This document shows, one piece after another, positions 1 to 6,550 of a DNA stretch of 13,443 bases (the first letter of the stretch is position 1; every line of letters begins with the position of its first letter). Below the pieces are notes generated by a model. It was not told the DNA's origin and did no database searches. It worked only from the letters and a program-made list of their open reading frames with translations. The position numbers and the translations under genes were made by a program. Source of the stretch: an uncultured Ruminiclostridium sp. (GTDB lineage Bacteria; Bacillota; Clostridia; Oscillospirales; Ruminococcaceae); contig CAKSIR010000057.1 of the NCBI GenBank assembly GCA_934462775.1, positions 1 through 13,443 on the forward strand, given 5' to 3'.

Positions 1-305
1 ATGCTCATCGGGAACGGATTCGGCTTCTGGAACACCATTCCAATGCGTTTTCTGAGGAGTGTAACATCTACCTTTGGGGAATAAATATCCTCGCCGTCAA
101 GAAGCACGTCCCCTGTTATTTTTACATTCGGCACAAGGTCGTTCATACGGTTCAGCGTCTTGAGATATGTAGACTTGCCGCAGCCCGACGGACCGATAAA
201 CGCAGTGATTTTGTTTTCGGCAATGTCAAGGCTTACATCCTTCAGCGCATGATTTTCGCCGTAAAAAAGATTCAGATTTTTAGTCTGCATTTTTATATTT
301 TCCAT
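1..305 (-). CDS. pstB: Phosphate ABC transporter ATP-binding protein PstB (N-terminal part, cut by window edge)
   Basis: This is the ATPase subunit of the high-affinity phosphate importer PstSCAB; it powers phosphate uptake from the cytoplasmic face of the PstC/PstA channel. About 101 residues are visible. The Walker A motif GPSGCGKST lies at residues 38-46 and the Q-loop VFQKPNPFP at about 91-99; the run [12 protein letters not shown] is typical of PstB rather than other ABC ATPases. The gene continues off the left edge, so the signature motif, Walker B and switch His are not seen. The ATG start at 305 has AAAGGAAC 7 nt upstream. The gene starts 11 bp after pstA ends, so it is the third gene of the pstCAB transcript. 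Family assignment is firm; the gene is partial only because of the window boundary. Confidence 0.96.
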   Translation of the reverse strand, partial: MENIKMQTKNLNLFYGENHALKDVSLDIAENKITAFIGPSGCGKSTYLKTLNRMNDLVPNVKITGDVLLDGEDIYSPKVDVTLLRKRIGMVFQKPNPFPMS

Positions 306-316
306 GTTTGTTCCTT

Positions 317-1210
317 TCAAGAACCGTTCTTTTTAGTGAATTTTCTCGCAATAAGCTTTGCAAGAATGTTGATTATAAGCACTACCGCAAGGAGTACAAA
401 CGCGGTCGAGAACGCGTACTTCAGCTCTCCGCCGCCGCGCTGCGCATACTGATAAAGCTGCACTGTTAGCGAGCCGCCCTGCTGACCTGCATAAGTGAAA
501 ATGTCGGCGGGATTTGTGATTTTCGGAAGCTCTGCCGCAATACCAGCTGTGAAAATAAGCACTGCTGATTCGCCGACAATTCTGCCTATCGACAGAATTA
601 CCGAGGTTAGGATTCCGTCAATGCACGATGGGAGAATAACGGTTCTTATCATATACCACTTGGTTGCGCCCAGTCCCACCGCGCCCTCGCGGTAGCTTAA
701 CGGAACCGTCTTTATTGCTTCCTGAGTTGTACGGATAATAATAGGAAGTATCATGATTGCAAGGGTAAGTGAACCGGTCAGGATTGACGAACCCAGCCCA
801 AATACGCTGTAAAAGAACACGCTGCCGAACAGACCGTAAATTATCGACGGGATACCCGCAAGGGTTTCAGTTGTAAATTCGATAAGCTTGGTCAGTCTGC
901 CTTTCTTGGCATACTCGCTGAGGTAAATCGCTGCGCCGATGCCGATAGGCGTTGCAACCACAAGCGTGATTATTACAAGGTACAGAGTGTTGATTATGTT
1001 GCCGAGGATACCGTAGTTTTCGTAAGGATACGAGAACGCAGCCGTGGACAGGAAGTTCCATGACATTCCCTCCATACCCTTAATCGCAATGTAAATAAGT
1101 ATACCTGCAAGCAGTCCGACTGTAATAAGTGCGCTTGCGATTATTGCTGTTCTGAGAATTATGTCGGACGGACGGATTTTCCGTCTTGTAAGCAAGCTTT
1201 CAGTTTTCAA
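317..1210 (-). CDS. pstA: Phosphate ABC transporter permease PstA
   Basis: Integral membrane permease that pairs with PstC to form the phosphate channel. The 297-residue length is normal for PstA. The first membrane segment is at about 19-43 and further hydrophobic segments follow (about 73-98, 118-138, 146-160 and two near the C-terminus). The cytoplasmic EAA loop that docks onto PstB is visible at about 164-184 ([19 protein letters not shown]), and the segment [15 protein letters not shown] is a PstA/PstC hallmark. The start is TTG at 1210, overlapping the pstC stop as TTGA; GGAGGGG in the end of pstC, about 7 nt upstream, supports this start, and the overlap implies translational coupling. 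It sits between pstC and pstB, the usual order. Confidence 0.96.
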   Translation of the reverse strand: MKTESLLTRRKIRPSDIILRTAIIASALITVGLLAGILIYIAIKGMEGMSWNFLSTAAFSYPYENYGILGNIINTLYLVIITLVVATPIGIGAAIYLSEYAKKGRLTKLIEFTTETLAGIPSIIYGLFGSVFFYSVFGLGSSILTGSLTLAIMILPIIIRTTQEAIKTVPLSYREGAVGLGATKWYMIRTVILPSCIDGILTSVILSIGRIVGESAVLIFTAGIAAELPKITNPADIFTYAGQQGGSLTVQLYQYAQRGGGELKYAFSTAFVLLAVVLIINILAKLIARKFTKKNGS

Positions 1211-2157
1211 TTCTTTTCCCCTCCGTTCTTGAGGATTCGGTTAAGCGCAATGTTGATTATCATAATGAACACGAAGAGAACCAGTCCGATTCCAAAAAGC
1301 GCCTCCCTGTGAAGTCCTGACGAGTAACTGAATTCGGATACAATTCCCGTTGTAAGAAAACGCACCGAGTTAAACGGCAGCGGCATATTTACCGCATTGC
1401 CCGCAACCATCATGATTGCCATTGCCTCTCCGATAGCACGGCCGACGCCAAGAACAATTCCCGAAGCAATGCCTGATTTTCCCGCAGGGATTACCACCTT
1501 GAAGATTGTCTGTATTTTTGTTCCGCCAAGACCGTATGAGGCCTCTCTATATTCGTTTGGAACTGCCTTGAGCGTTGTTTCGGTGATGTTGATAATCGTT
1601 GGCAGAATCATTATTGCAAGCACAACGATTGCCGAAAGAAGATTAGCGCCGCCGGTAAATTTGTGATTTGGGTCGTCCTTGAAGATTACTTCCTCAAGTG
1701 CATAAAACACCGGCTTAATAAGAATTGAACCAAGCAAACCGTAAATAACCGACGGAATACCTGCAAGAAGCTCAACAGCCGGCTTTACAACGGCGCGTAT
1801 CGGCTTTGGCGCCATTTCCGAAATGAAAACCGCCGTCAGCACGCCGATAGGCACACCGATAATGATTGCACCCAGCGTACCCACAATTGATGTGAGAATC
1901 ATTGGCAGGATTCCGAAAATCTCGTTCTTTGCGCTCCATGTGTCGCCAAAAAGGAACTCAATAACGCCGACTTTTGCGATTGCGGGCGCACCTGAGCTTA
2001 TCATATAAATTGTTATAAGCAGCACGGCAGCAATTGCTGTAAAGCCGCATATAACAAAAAGAAACCACATTATACGTTCCACAATGTCTTTTCCGGTAAG
2101 CTTGCGCCTGTTATTGCGCGAGGGCGCTGTGATTGCTATTGTTGATACATTTTCCAT
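1207..2157 (-). CDS. pstC: Phosphate ABC transporter permease PstC
   Basis: The second channel-forming permease of the phosphate importer. It is 316 residues, a usual length for PstC. A basic N-terminal tail of about 29 residues precedes the first membrane segment (about 30-54), followed by a large outer loop and the permease core (segments near 84-112, 133-152, 173-190 and two C-terminal ones). The EAA loop is at about 193-214 and includes ETTLKAVPNEYREASYGLG; ELLAGIPSVIYGLLG at 129-143 mirrors the same motif in PstA. The Shine-Dalgarno is weak (GGTG before the ATG). It is the first gene of the visible pst operon; no pstS substrate-binding gene precedes it. Candidate PhoP boxes and a promoter lie upstream. 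Confidence 0.96.
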   Translation of the reverse strand: MENVSTIAITAPSRNNRRKLTGKDIVERIMWFLFVICGFTAIAAVLLITIYMISSGAPAIAKVGVIEFLFGDTWSAKNEIFGILPMILTSIVGTLGAIIIGVPIGVLTAVFISEMAPKPIRAVVKPAVELLAGIPSVIYGLLGSILIKPVFYALEEVIFKDDPNHKFTGGANLLSAIVVLAIMILPTIINITETTLKAVPNEYREASYGLGGTKIQTIFKVVIPAGKSGIASGIVLGVGRAIGEAMAIMMVAGNAVNMPLPFNSVRFLTTGIVSEFSYSSGLHREALFGIGLVLFVFIMIINIALNRILKNGGEKN

Positions 2158-2214
2158 TTTACACCATTCTTTTCTTGTTTTTCTGTTAGATTATATTCAT
2201 TTTTCAACAGTTAA

Positions 2215-2243
2215 AGTATAGCACAGCGTAAAAAATAGTGAAA
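2215..2243 (-). promoter_or_regulatory. Candidate promoter of pstCAB
   Basis: On the minus strand a -35-like TTTCAC (2238-2243) and a -10 TATACT (2215-2220) are 17 bp apart, putting the start of transcription near 2208, about 50 nt before the pstC ATG. The -35 is poor (3 of 6), as expected for an activator-dependent promoter, and the PhoP-like repeats lie immediately upstream. A second TATAAT (2190-2195) closer to the gene has no well-placed -35. This is read by eye. Confidence 0.45.
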
Positions 2244-2252
2244 TCAAGGTGC

Positions 2253-2280
2253 GGTAATTTTAAAGTAAAATCAATGTAAA
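2253..2280 (-). promoter_or_regulatory. PhoP-box-like direct repeats upstream of pstC
   Basis: On the minus strand three hexamers, TTTACA (2275-2280), TTTACT (2264-2269) and ATTACC (2253-2258), recur with an exact 11-bp period. Bacillus PhoP binds direct repeats of a TTAACA-like sequence with about 11-bp spacing, so the pattern and place (about -45 to -72 from the proposed start) fit phosphate-starvation activation by PhoP. A fourth TTTACA at 2282-2287 is out of phase. Confidence 0.5.
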
Positions 2281-2303
2281 ATGTAAAAAATAACATCCTT
2301 ACC

Positions 2304-2330
2304 AAAAAACCGACCGGAAAATCCGGTCGG
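2304..2330 (-). terminator. Rho-independent terminator after the HD-GYP gene
   Basis: A perfect 8-bp GC-rich stem (2310-2317 with 2323-2330; CCGACCGG) has a 5-nt loop and is followed on the minus strand by six T residues (2304-2309). It lies 6 nt past the stop codon of the HD-GYP gene, closes that operon and insulates it from pstCAB. Confidence 0.93.
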
Positions 2331-2336
2331 CTAAAT

Positions 2337-2942
2337 TTAACTGTACATTTTCTCTGCAATTTCCCAGTGACTTAAAATCAGGTTTGCAACATCGGGATCA
2401 TACATCAGTCCGACGTTTCTTTCAATCTCGCTCCTGCATATTTCAATCGGCAGCGCCTTGCGGTATGCTCTTGCCGACGCCATTGCGTCAATTGAATCGC
2501 ACACTGCAATTATTCTTGCTCCCAGCGGAATTTCCTCGCCCTTTGCGCCGAAAGGATAACCTTTTCCGTCAAACCGCTCATGGTGATGAAGAATGATAGC
2601 GGAAATTCTTGAAAAATGAGGAGATTTTGAAAGAATATCCGCTCCAATCTGCGGATGCTTTTTCATAATCGCCCACTCCTCGTCATTAAGGGAGGACGGC
2701 TTGAGCAGAATTGCGTCCGGAACGCCGATTTTACCTATATCGTGCAAATGGGCGGCAATATGGGTTTCGTCATATTCCTTTTGCGATAAACCCATTAACT
2801 CACATATCGCGCACGCCATGTCGCTGACTCGGCGGGAATGGTCGCCTGTATACGGATCCCTTGCGTCAAGGGCTGATGTAATGCAGTCGACTAACTCATG
2901 ATAAACCTGCTTATCTCCTAAAGTTTCTGTCATATATTTCAC
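2337..2942 (-). CDS. Stand-alone HD-GYP domain phosphodiesterase
   Basis: A 201-residue protein made almost entirely of one HD-GYP domain, the family that hydrolyses cyclic di-GMP or related cyclic dinucleotides using a metal centre. Visible motifs: H35 in GDHSRR, HDIGK at 67-71, H96 in KKHP, the HHH at 119-121 running into ERFDGKGYP at 122-130, and D149 in CDSIDAM. The GYP signature is intact, so an active enzyme is likely. There is no receiver, sensor or membrane segment, so it is cytoplasmic and its input must come from elsewhere. The start given is GTG, overlapping the stop of the DtxR-like gene (GTGA); an ATG three codons in (2933) with GAGAG about 8 nt upstream is a fair alternative. 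It is co-transcribed with the regulator and closed by a terminator. Substrate is not predictable from sequence. Confidence 0.92.
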   Translation of the reverse strand: MKYMTETLGDKQVYHELVDCITSALDARDPYTGDHSRRVSDMACAICELMGLSQKEYDETHIAAHLHDIGKIGVPDAILLKPSSLNDEEWAIMKKHPQIGADILSKSPHFSRISAIILHHHERFDGKGYPFGAKGEEIPLGARIIAVCDSIDAMASARAYRKALPIEICRSEIERNVGLMYDPDVANLILSHWEIAEKMYS

Positions 2943-3319
2943 TCTCTCGTTGTATATTTATTCAGTGCGTATTCGGTTAGCTTACCGCAAGTTTCTTCGG
3001 TAAGTTGCGAAGCAAGAACAATAGCGTCAGCATCAGCGCTTTCCTCGGAAACACCTATTGTATTTTTCAGAAAATCGTGCATAATAACGCATGGAGTATA
3101 TAGCTCGTTAGCCACCCTTACTCCTTTTTCGGTAAGAGCGATTTCATGGTACGGCTCCTTGATTATATAGCCGTCGTCAATCAGCTTCTGAGTCATTCGT
3201 ACAGTGCTCGGTTTACTTACGCCTACAATTTTAGCAACCTCGGCTGAACGTATCGACTTACCCTCCTGACCAAGCTTGTAGATTGCGTATAAATACAGTT
3301 TCTGTGCTCCTGTTAGCAT
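2939..3319 (-). CDS. DtxR/MntR-family transcriptional regulator, apparently without the canonical metal ligands
   Basis: A 126-residue protein with the DtxR/MntR layout: an N-terminal winged helix-turn-helix (about 5-65; AEVAKIVGVSKPSTVRMTQK is the DNA-reading helix pair, TEKG the wing end) and a short helical dimerisation domain (about 70-122). No SH3-like third domain is present, so it resembles MntR in length. By hand alignment to Bacillus subtilis MntR the metal-binding D8, E11, H77, E99, E102 and H103 correspond here to L8, Y11, C77, I100, A103 and S104, so metal sensing may be lost or altered. The start has GAGGTGGGG a few bases upstream. It overlaps the HD-GYP gene by 4 bp. Two TTAG-N6-CTAA palindromes near its promoter suggest autoregulation. 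Fold assignment is good; effector is unknown. Confidence 0.85.
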   Translation of the reverse strand: MLTGAQKLYLYAIYKLGQEGKSIRSAEVAKIVGVSKPSTVRMTQKLIDDGYIIKEPYHEIALTEKGVRVANELYTPCVIMHDFLKNTIGVSEESADADAIVLASQLTEETCGKLTEYALNKYTTRE

Positions 3320-3334
3320 TGCCCCACCTCGTAA

Positions 3335-3348
3335 TTAGTTTATCCTAA
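3335..3348. promoter_or_regulatory. DtxR-type operator-like palindrome, proximal box
   Basis: TTAG-N6-CTAA, lying 15 bp upstream of the regulator start codon. The spacing of the half-sites equals that in the DtxR consensus core (TTAG-GTTAGS-CTAA). Its inner part GTTTATCCTA (3338-3347) is repeated in perfect inverted orientation at 3370-3379, giving a third, degenerate box nearby. Binding by the adjacent regulator is an inference. Confidence 0.5.
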
Positions 3349-3439
3349 CTTCACGTCAGCATATCAACATAGGATAAACCTTGATTCTTATAAAAATATT
3401 TCTAATATCCAGTTCTTTACCGCTTATGATATTTTTCAA

Positions 3440-3455
3440 GTTAGCTTTTACTAAC
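3440..3455. promoter_or_regulatory. DtxR-type operator-like palindrome at the transcription start
   Basis: A perfect GTTAG-N6-CTAAC palindrome placed directly downstream of the -10 box, covering about +1 to +16 of the regulator promoter. It has the same TTAG-N6-CTAA layout as the proximal box, a position that would block transcription when occupied. Confidence 0.58.
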
Positions 3456-3462
3456 CAATATA

Positions 3463-3491
3463 AATATACTACTTGTCAAAGCAAAAGTCAA
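3463..3491 (-). promoter_or_regulatory. Sigma-A promoter of the DtxR-like/HD-GYP operon
   Basis: On the minus strand TTGACT (3486-3491) and TATATT (3463-3468) are separated by exactly 17 bp; each matches consensus at 5 of 6. Transcription would start near 3456, giving a 5' leader of about 137 nt that carries the operator-like palindromes. Confidence 0.75.
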
Positions 3492-3576
3492 GACAAAACC
3501 TCATACAAATACAAATTTCGTCACATTTTACTTAATCGCAGTATGTAATATCACCTAATTGTACACTGTAAACAAC

Positions 3577-3608
3577 AAAAATCCCGCAGAAAAATCTGCG
3601 GGATTTTT
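3577..3608 (-). terminator. Rho-independent terminator of rpsB-tsf
   Basis: A perfect 14-bp inverted repeat (3577-3590 with 3595-3608) with an AAAA loop, GC-rich in its inner part and with T/A runs on both outer flanks. It starts 12 nt past the tsf stop codon. The symmetric A/T runs would let it work in both directions, but only the minus-strand operon needs it here. The rest of 3492-3576 is AT-rich and shows no gene. Confidence 0.94.
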
Positions 3609-3620
3609 AGCAATTGCAAA

Positions 3621-4541
3621 TTACTTAATCATGGAAGCTACTTCATCAGCAAAGTTTTCTTCCTTCTTCTGAATGCCCTCGCCCTTTTCAAAACGAGCAA
3701 ATTCAACAACCTTAATGCCCTTCTTTAAGCCGTCAAGGTACTTAGCAACTGTTACGTTAGGATCCTTAACGAAAGGCTGATCGAGTAAGCAGATTTCTTC
3801 TGCGAACTTTCTCATTCTGCCTTCAACGATCTTTTCAAGAACGTTCTGTGGCTTTGGCTTAGCAGCACCTTCGTTTTCCTTCTTAACGAGTTCAAGCTGA
3901 ACTTCCTTTTCTGCATCAATAACAGATGCAGGAACTTCGCTCTGGCAAACGAACTGTGGAGCGCTTGCTGTAATCTGGAGAAGAATATCCTTAGCAGCAG
4001 CCTTAACAGCTTCATCGTTAGGATCGCAGCCTTCCAGCTTAACGATAGAACCGATTAAGCTTCCGCCGCCGTCATGAACATAAGCGAAGAGGTCGCCTGT
4101 CATTCTCTTGAAACGTCTGATCTTGATGTTTTCAGAGATTGTAGCGATTCTTTCAGTTAATACGTCGGAAACCTTTTCGTTTGTTCCGTCGCAAGTTAAT
4201 TCGAGTAATTCTTCAACTGTGTTTACATCGTTGTTGATGATTGTGTTTGCAACCATATCAACGAATTCAACAAATCTTTCAGACTTAGCAGCGAAGTCAG
4301 TTTCGCTGTTGATTTCAACAACAACGCCAACCTTCTTATCGCTGTCAATCTTTGTATAAACAAGACCTTCAGCAGCAATTCTGCCGGACTTCTTGGCAGC
4401 CTTTGCAAGACCCTTTTCACGAAGGATTTTGATAGCTGTATCGATGTCGCCGTTAGCTTCTTCAAGAGCTCTCTTGCAGTCCATCATGCCGCAGTTTGTT
4501 AATTCTTTTAACTGTTTTACGTCCTGAGCTGTAATAGCCAT
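3621..4541 (-). CDS. tsf: Elongation factor Ts
   Basis: EF-Ts is the cytoplasmic guanine-nucleotide exchange factor that recycles EF-Tu from its GDP form during translation. The 306-residue length is normal. The N-terminal UBA-like domain is at about 1-50 (VKQLKELTNCGMMDCKRAL), and the TDF motif that inserts into EF-Tu is at 81-83 (NSETDFAAKSERFV). The dimerisation/core domains follow, with DILLQITASAPQFV at about 185-198 and a C-terminal VVEFARFEKGEGI, all typical EF-Ts blocks. The ATG start has TAAGGAGAA upstream. It follows rpsB by 35 bp, the near-universal bacterial order, and ends in a strong terminator, so it is co-transcribed with rpsB. Confidence 0.98.
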   Translation of the reverse strand: MAITAQDVKQLKELTNCGMMDCKRALEEANGDIDTAIKILREKGLAKAAKKSGRIAAEGLVYTKIDSDKKVGVVVEINSETDFAAKSERFVEFVDMVANTIINNDVNTVEELLELTCDGTNEKVSDVLTERIATISENIKIRRFKRMTGDLFAYVHDGGGSLIGSIVKLEGCDPNDEAVKAAAKDILLQITASAPQFVCQSEVPASVIDAEKEVQLELVKKENEGAAKPKPQNVLEKIVEGRMRKFAEEICLLDQPFVKDPNVTVAKYLDGLKKGIKVVEFARFEKGEGIQKKEENFADEVASMIK

Positions 4542-4576
4542 TGTAATTCTCCTTATATATTATGATGAAATTTCAA

Positions 4577-5314
4577 TTATTCAGCTGTTGTTTCTTCAGC
4601 TTCTTCCGCAGCTGCCTCAGCTGCTTCTGCTGAACCCTGACGAGCTTCGATGATAGCGTCAGCCATAGCGCCTGCGATAAGCTTTACAGCGCGGATAGCG
4701 TCATCGTTACCAGGAATTACATAGTCGATTTCGTCCGGATCACAGTTTGTATCTACAATAGCTACAACCGGAATACCAAGCTTCTTAGCTTCGGAAACAG
4801 CAATCTTTTCCTTGCGCGGGTCAACTACGAAGAGAGCACCCGGGAGCTTCTTCATGTTCTTGATACCGCCGAGGAACTTTTCAAGCTTTTCGATTTCGAG
4901 GTTCAGCTTGATAACTTCCTTCTTAGGAAGGAGATCGAATGTACCGTCAGTTTCCATTGTGTGTAACTGTTCAAGTCTCTGGATTCTTCTCTGGATTGTC
5001 TTGAAGTTTGTCATCATGCCGCCGAGCCATCTAGCGTTTACATAGTGTGCGTTAGCGCGCTCTGCTTCTTCCTTAACGGAATCCGATGCCTGCTTCTTTG
5101 TTCCTACGAAGAGAATTTCTCCGCCTTCTTCAGCAACCTTGCGAACGAACATATAAGCTTCATCAAGCTTCTTTACTGTCTTCTGAAGGTCGATGATGTA
5201 AATGCCGTTTCTTTCTGTGAAAATGTAAGGTGCCATTTTTGGGTTCCAGCGTCTTGTCTGGTGACCGAAGTGTACACCGGCTTCAAGAAGCTGCTTCATT
5301 GATACTACTGCCAT
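4577..5314 (-). CDS. rpsB: 30S ribosomal protein S2
   Basis: S2 binds late in assembly to the 30S head-body junction, where it is needed for S1 (or equivalent) docking and mRNA binding. The 245 residues show family blocks from the start: [22 protein letters not shown] (about 6-27; GVHFGH is the S2 hallmark), [29 protein letters not shown] and PGALFVVDP, then [15 protein letters not shown] in the last third. The C-terminal tail after about residue 222 is an Ala/Glu-rich acidic extension, common in S2. A perfect AGGAGG lies 7-8 nt before the ATG, as expected for a highly expressed gene. It heads the rpsB-tsf operon and has its own promoter and structured leader. Confidence 0.98.
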   Translation of the reverse strand: MAVVSMKQLLEAGVHFGHQTRRWNPKMAPYIFTERNGIYIIDLQKTVKKLDEAYMFVRKVAEEGGEILFVGTKKQASDSVKEEAERANAHYVNARWLGGMMTNFKTIQRRIQRLEQLHTMETDGTFDLLPKKEVIKLNLEIEKLEKFLGGIKNMKKLPGALFVVDPRKEKIAVSEAKKLGIPVVAIVDTNCDPDEIDYVIPGNDDAIRAVKLIAGAMADAIIEARQGSAEAAEAAAEEAEETTAE

Positions 5315-5379
5315 GGTAGTGTCCTCCTGTTTTTGGTTTTTATTTTTCCTCCACCCCGATTTGCAGACTCAAACCGCTC

Positions 5380-5437
5380 AAGCGGCACCGTCAAGCCTTA
5401 TTCGGAATGTGTGGATTTACGGCTTTTGCAACCGCTT
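5380..5437 (-). promoter_or_regulatory. Predicted structured 5' leader of rpsB (possible autoregulatory site)
   Basis: The roughly 120-nt leader can fold into nested pairing: AAGCGG at its very 5' end (5432-5437) with CCGCTT (5380-5385), and inside it GCCGT (5419-5423) with ACGGT (5387-5391, one G-U). The CCGCTT arm can instead pair with the next GCGG across a TTGA loop. Ribosomal protein operons often carry leaders bound by their own product; that this one is such a site is inference from hand folding. Confidence 0.35.
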
Positions 5438-5441
5438 TAAT

Positions 5442-5469
5442 ATTATATCATAAACCACTCTAATTTACA
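5442..5469 (-). promoter_or_regulatory. Extended -10 promoter of rpsB-tsf
   Basis: On the minus strand a perfect extended -10 TGATATAAT (5442-5450) has a -35-like TTGTAA (5464-5469) 16 bp upstream. Transcription would start near 5435. The -35 sits only 17 bp beyond the stop of ylmC, with no terminator visible between, so some read-through from ylmC is possible. Confidence 0.8.
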
Positions 5470-5485
5470 AGAAAAAACATTTCGT

Positions 5486-5773
5486 CTATTTCCACAAATT
5501 TTTGCCAAATCCGCCTATCTTTTTTGGTCGCTGCGGCAATTCGCAGCTTACAAGTATCGTATCCTCGCCAATTACCTCTATATCTGACCAACAAATAACG
5601 AAATCCTCTTCCCTGCCGAGCAGCCCGAAAAACTTGGGTTTTCCGAAAACTATCAGCTTGCATATCTTGGCGGTGCAGGTTTCAAACTCAATATCGTCTA
5701 CAAAGCCGATTTTGCAGCCTGTTTTTATGCTGATAATTTCCTTGCACCTCAAATCGTCAAAACGACATACCAT
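5486..5773 (-). CDS. ylmC: YlmC/YmxH family PRC-barrel protein (sporulation-associated)
   Basis: A 95-residue protein with one PRC-barrel, a small beta-barrel fold found in RNA-processing and photosynthetic proteins. The pattern LRCKEIISIKTGCKIGFVDDIEFE...GKPKFFGLLGREEDFVICWSDIEVIGEDTILV matches the YlmC/YmxH family that is widespread in spore-forming Bacillota; its molecular role is poorly known. The match covers residues 7-77; the basic tail (QRPKKIGGFGKNLWK) is extra. AAAGGGTG lies 6-7 nt before the ATG. It follows ruvX by 55 bp, and a weak promoter-like TATTAT/TATAGT in that gap could drive it separately. The family name rests on recognition of the pattern, not a search. Confidence 0.85.
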   Translation of the reverse strand: MVCRFDDLRCKEIISIKTGCKIGFVDDIEFETCTAKICKLIVFGKPKFFGLLGREEDFVICWSDIEVIGEDTILVSCELPQRPKKIGGFGKNLWK

Positions 5774-5828
5774 AGTATCACCCTTTCAGCGTTTGTACTA
5801 TAATATGTCGTTTTTTTCATATAAGAAC

Positions 5829-6269
5829 TTACTGCGCGTCCGGACTTTGATCGGGATTGTTGTGCCTGAAATTCAGATAGCTTTCAAGGATAATCGCAGC
5901 CGCAACTGCGTCAATAACTTCCTTGCGCTTTTTTCCGCGTTTGTTGACTTCGTTCATCATGTTGTGAGCTGTAACAGTTGTTGAACGTTCGTCCCACATT
6001 ACAACCGGCACTTCGACAAAGTTACGGAGAAGCTCCGCAAACTGACAGCATTTCTCCGAACGCGGTCCGTATGAGCCGTTCATATTTATAGGATTTCCCA
6101 CAACAATCATGCCCACTTCGTACTCAACCGAAGCTGCCGCTACCTTTTCCACACAGACGTTGAAATTCTTCTCGTGGATAATTCCGAGGGGTGACGCAAG
6201 CGTTTCGGTTCGGTCGCAGCAAGCAAGACCTGTATGGCTGTCGCCGTAATCTACTGCTAAAATCTTCAT
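5829..6269 (-). CDS. ruvX: RuvX/YqgF family Holliday-junction resolvase-like nuclease
   Basis: YqgF/RuvX proteins are RNase H-fold nucleases linked to 16S rRNA 5' maturation and also called putative Holliday-junction resolvases. The 146-residue length is typical. Catalytic blocks are present: D7 in AVDYGDSHTGLA (the usual Arg or Lys of this block is His15 here or nearby), GNPINMNGSYGPR at 58-70 (the family GLPLNMDG block), and DERSTT at 93-98. VIDAVAAAIILESYL at 118-132, with D120, supplies the last acidic residue. AGAGG precedes the ATG by about 5 nt. It is the last gene of the PHP-malic enzyme-TSCPD-ruvX cluster, starting 8 bp after the TSCPD gene ends. Confidence 0.92.
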   Translation of the reverse strand: MKILAVDYGDSHTGLACCDRTETLASPLGIIHEKNFNVCVEKVAAASVEYEVGMIVVGNPINMNGSYGPRSEKCCQFAELLRNFVEVPVVMWDERSTTVTAHNMMNEVNKRGKKRKEVIDAVAAAIILESYLNFRHNNPDQSPDAQ

Positions 6270-6277
6270 AAAACCTC

Positions 6278-6529
6278 TCAGTTATTTGCTAAAAATTCTT
6301 TAAGTCCCGCTGCAAGCTGGTCAGGACATGACGTGCCTTTTCCACGGCAGTCAATGCCGTCAAGACGCTTGATTACCTCGTCAACGGGCATTCCCTTAAC
6401 AAGCGCGCTGATTCCGTGAAGATTTCCGTCGCAGCCACCGATTACTTTAAGGTCCATTACCTTGCCGTCTTCAATTGTTATTTCCATTTTTCTTGAGCAT
6501 ACGCCCTTGGGTGTAAATTCGTAAACCAT
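6278..6529 (-). CDS. TSCPD domain-containing protein (TIGR03905-like)
   Basis: A small 83-residue protein consisting of one TSCPD domain, named for its signature GTSCPDQLAAGL at about 65-76. The same domain is found at the C-terminus of vitamin-B12-dependent ribonucleotide reductase and in stand-alone proteins of anaerobes; the stand-alone form has no established function. Cysteines at C11, C33, C61 and C68 suggest a possible metal or Fe-S site, which is inference. The GGCDGNLHGISALVKG block (about 31-46) is typical of this family. AAAGGA lies about 11 nt before the ATG. It lies 21 bp after the malic enzyme gene and 8 bp before ruvX. Confidence 0.88.
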   Translation of the reverse strand: MVYEFTPKGVCSRKMEITIEDGKVMDLKVIGGCDGNLHGISALVKGMPVDEVIKRLDGIDCRGKGTSCPDQLAAGLKEFLANN

Positions 6530-6550
6530 TTCTCTTTTGTTCCTTTGCTA

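Noticed and set aside
3812..4465. Alternative minus-strand frames within tsf
   Set aside because: Out-of-frame shadows of EF-Ts; basic, low-complexity translations from the biased codon use of a highly expressed gene.
5502..5984. 160-codon open frame on the plus strand across ylmC and the end of ruvX
   Set aside because: It is antisense to two well-supported genes, has no Shine-Dalgarno, and its product resembles no family I know.
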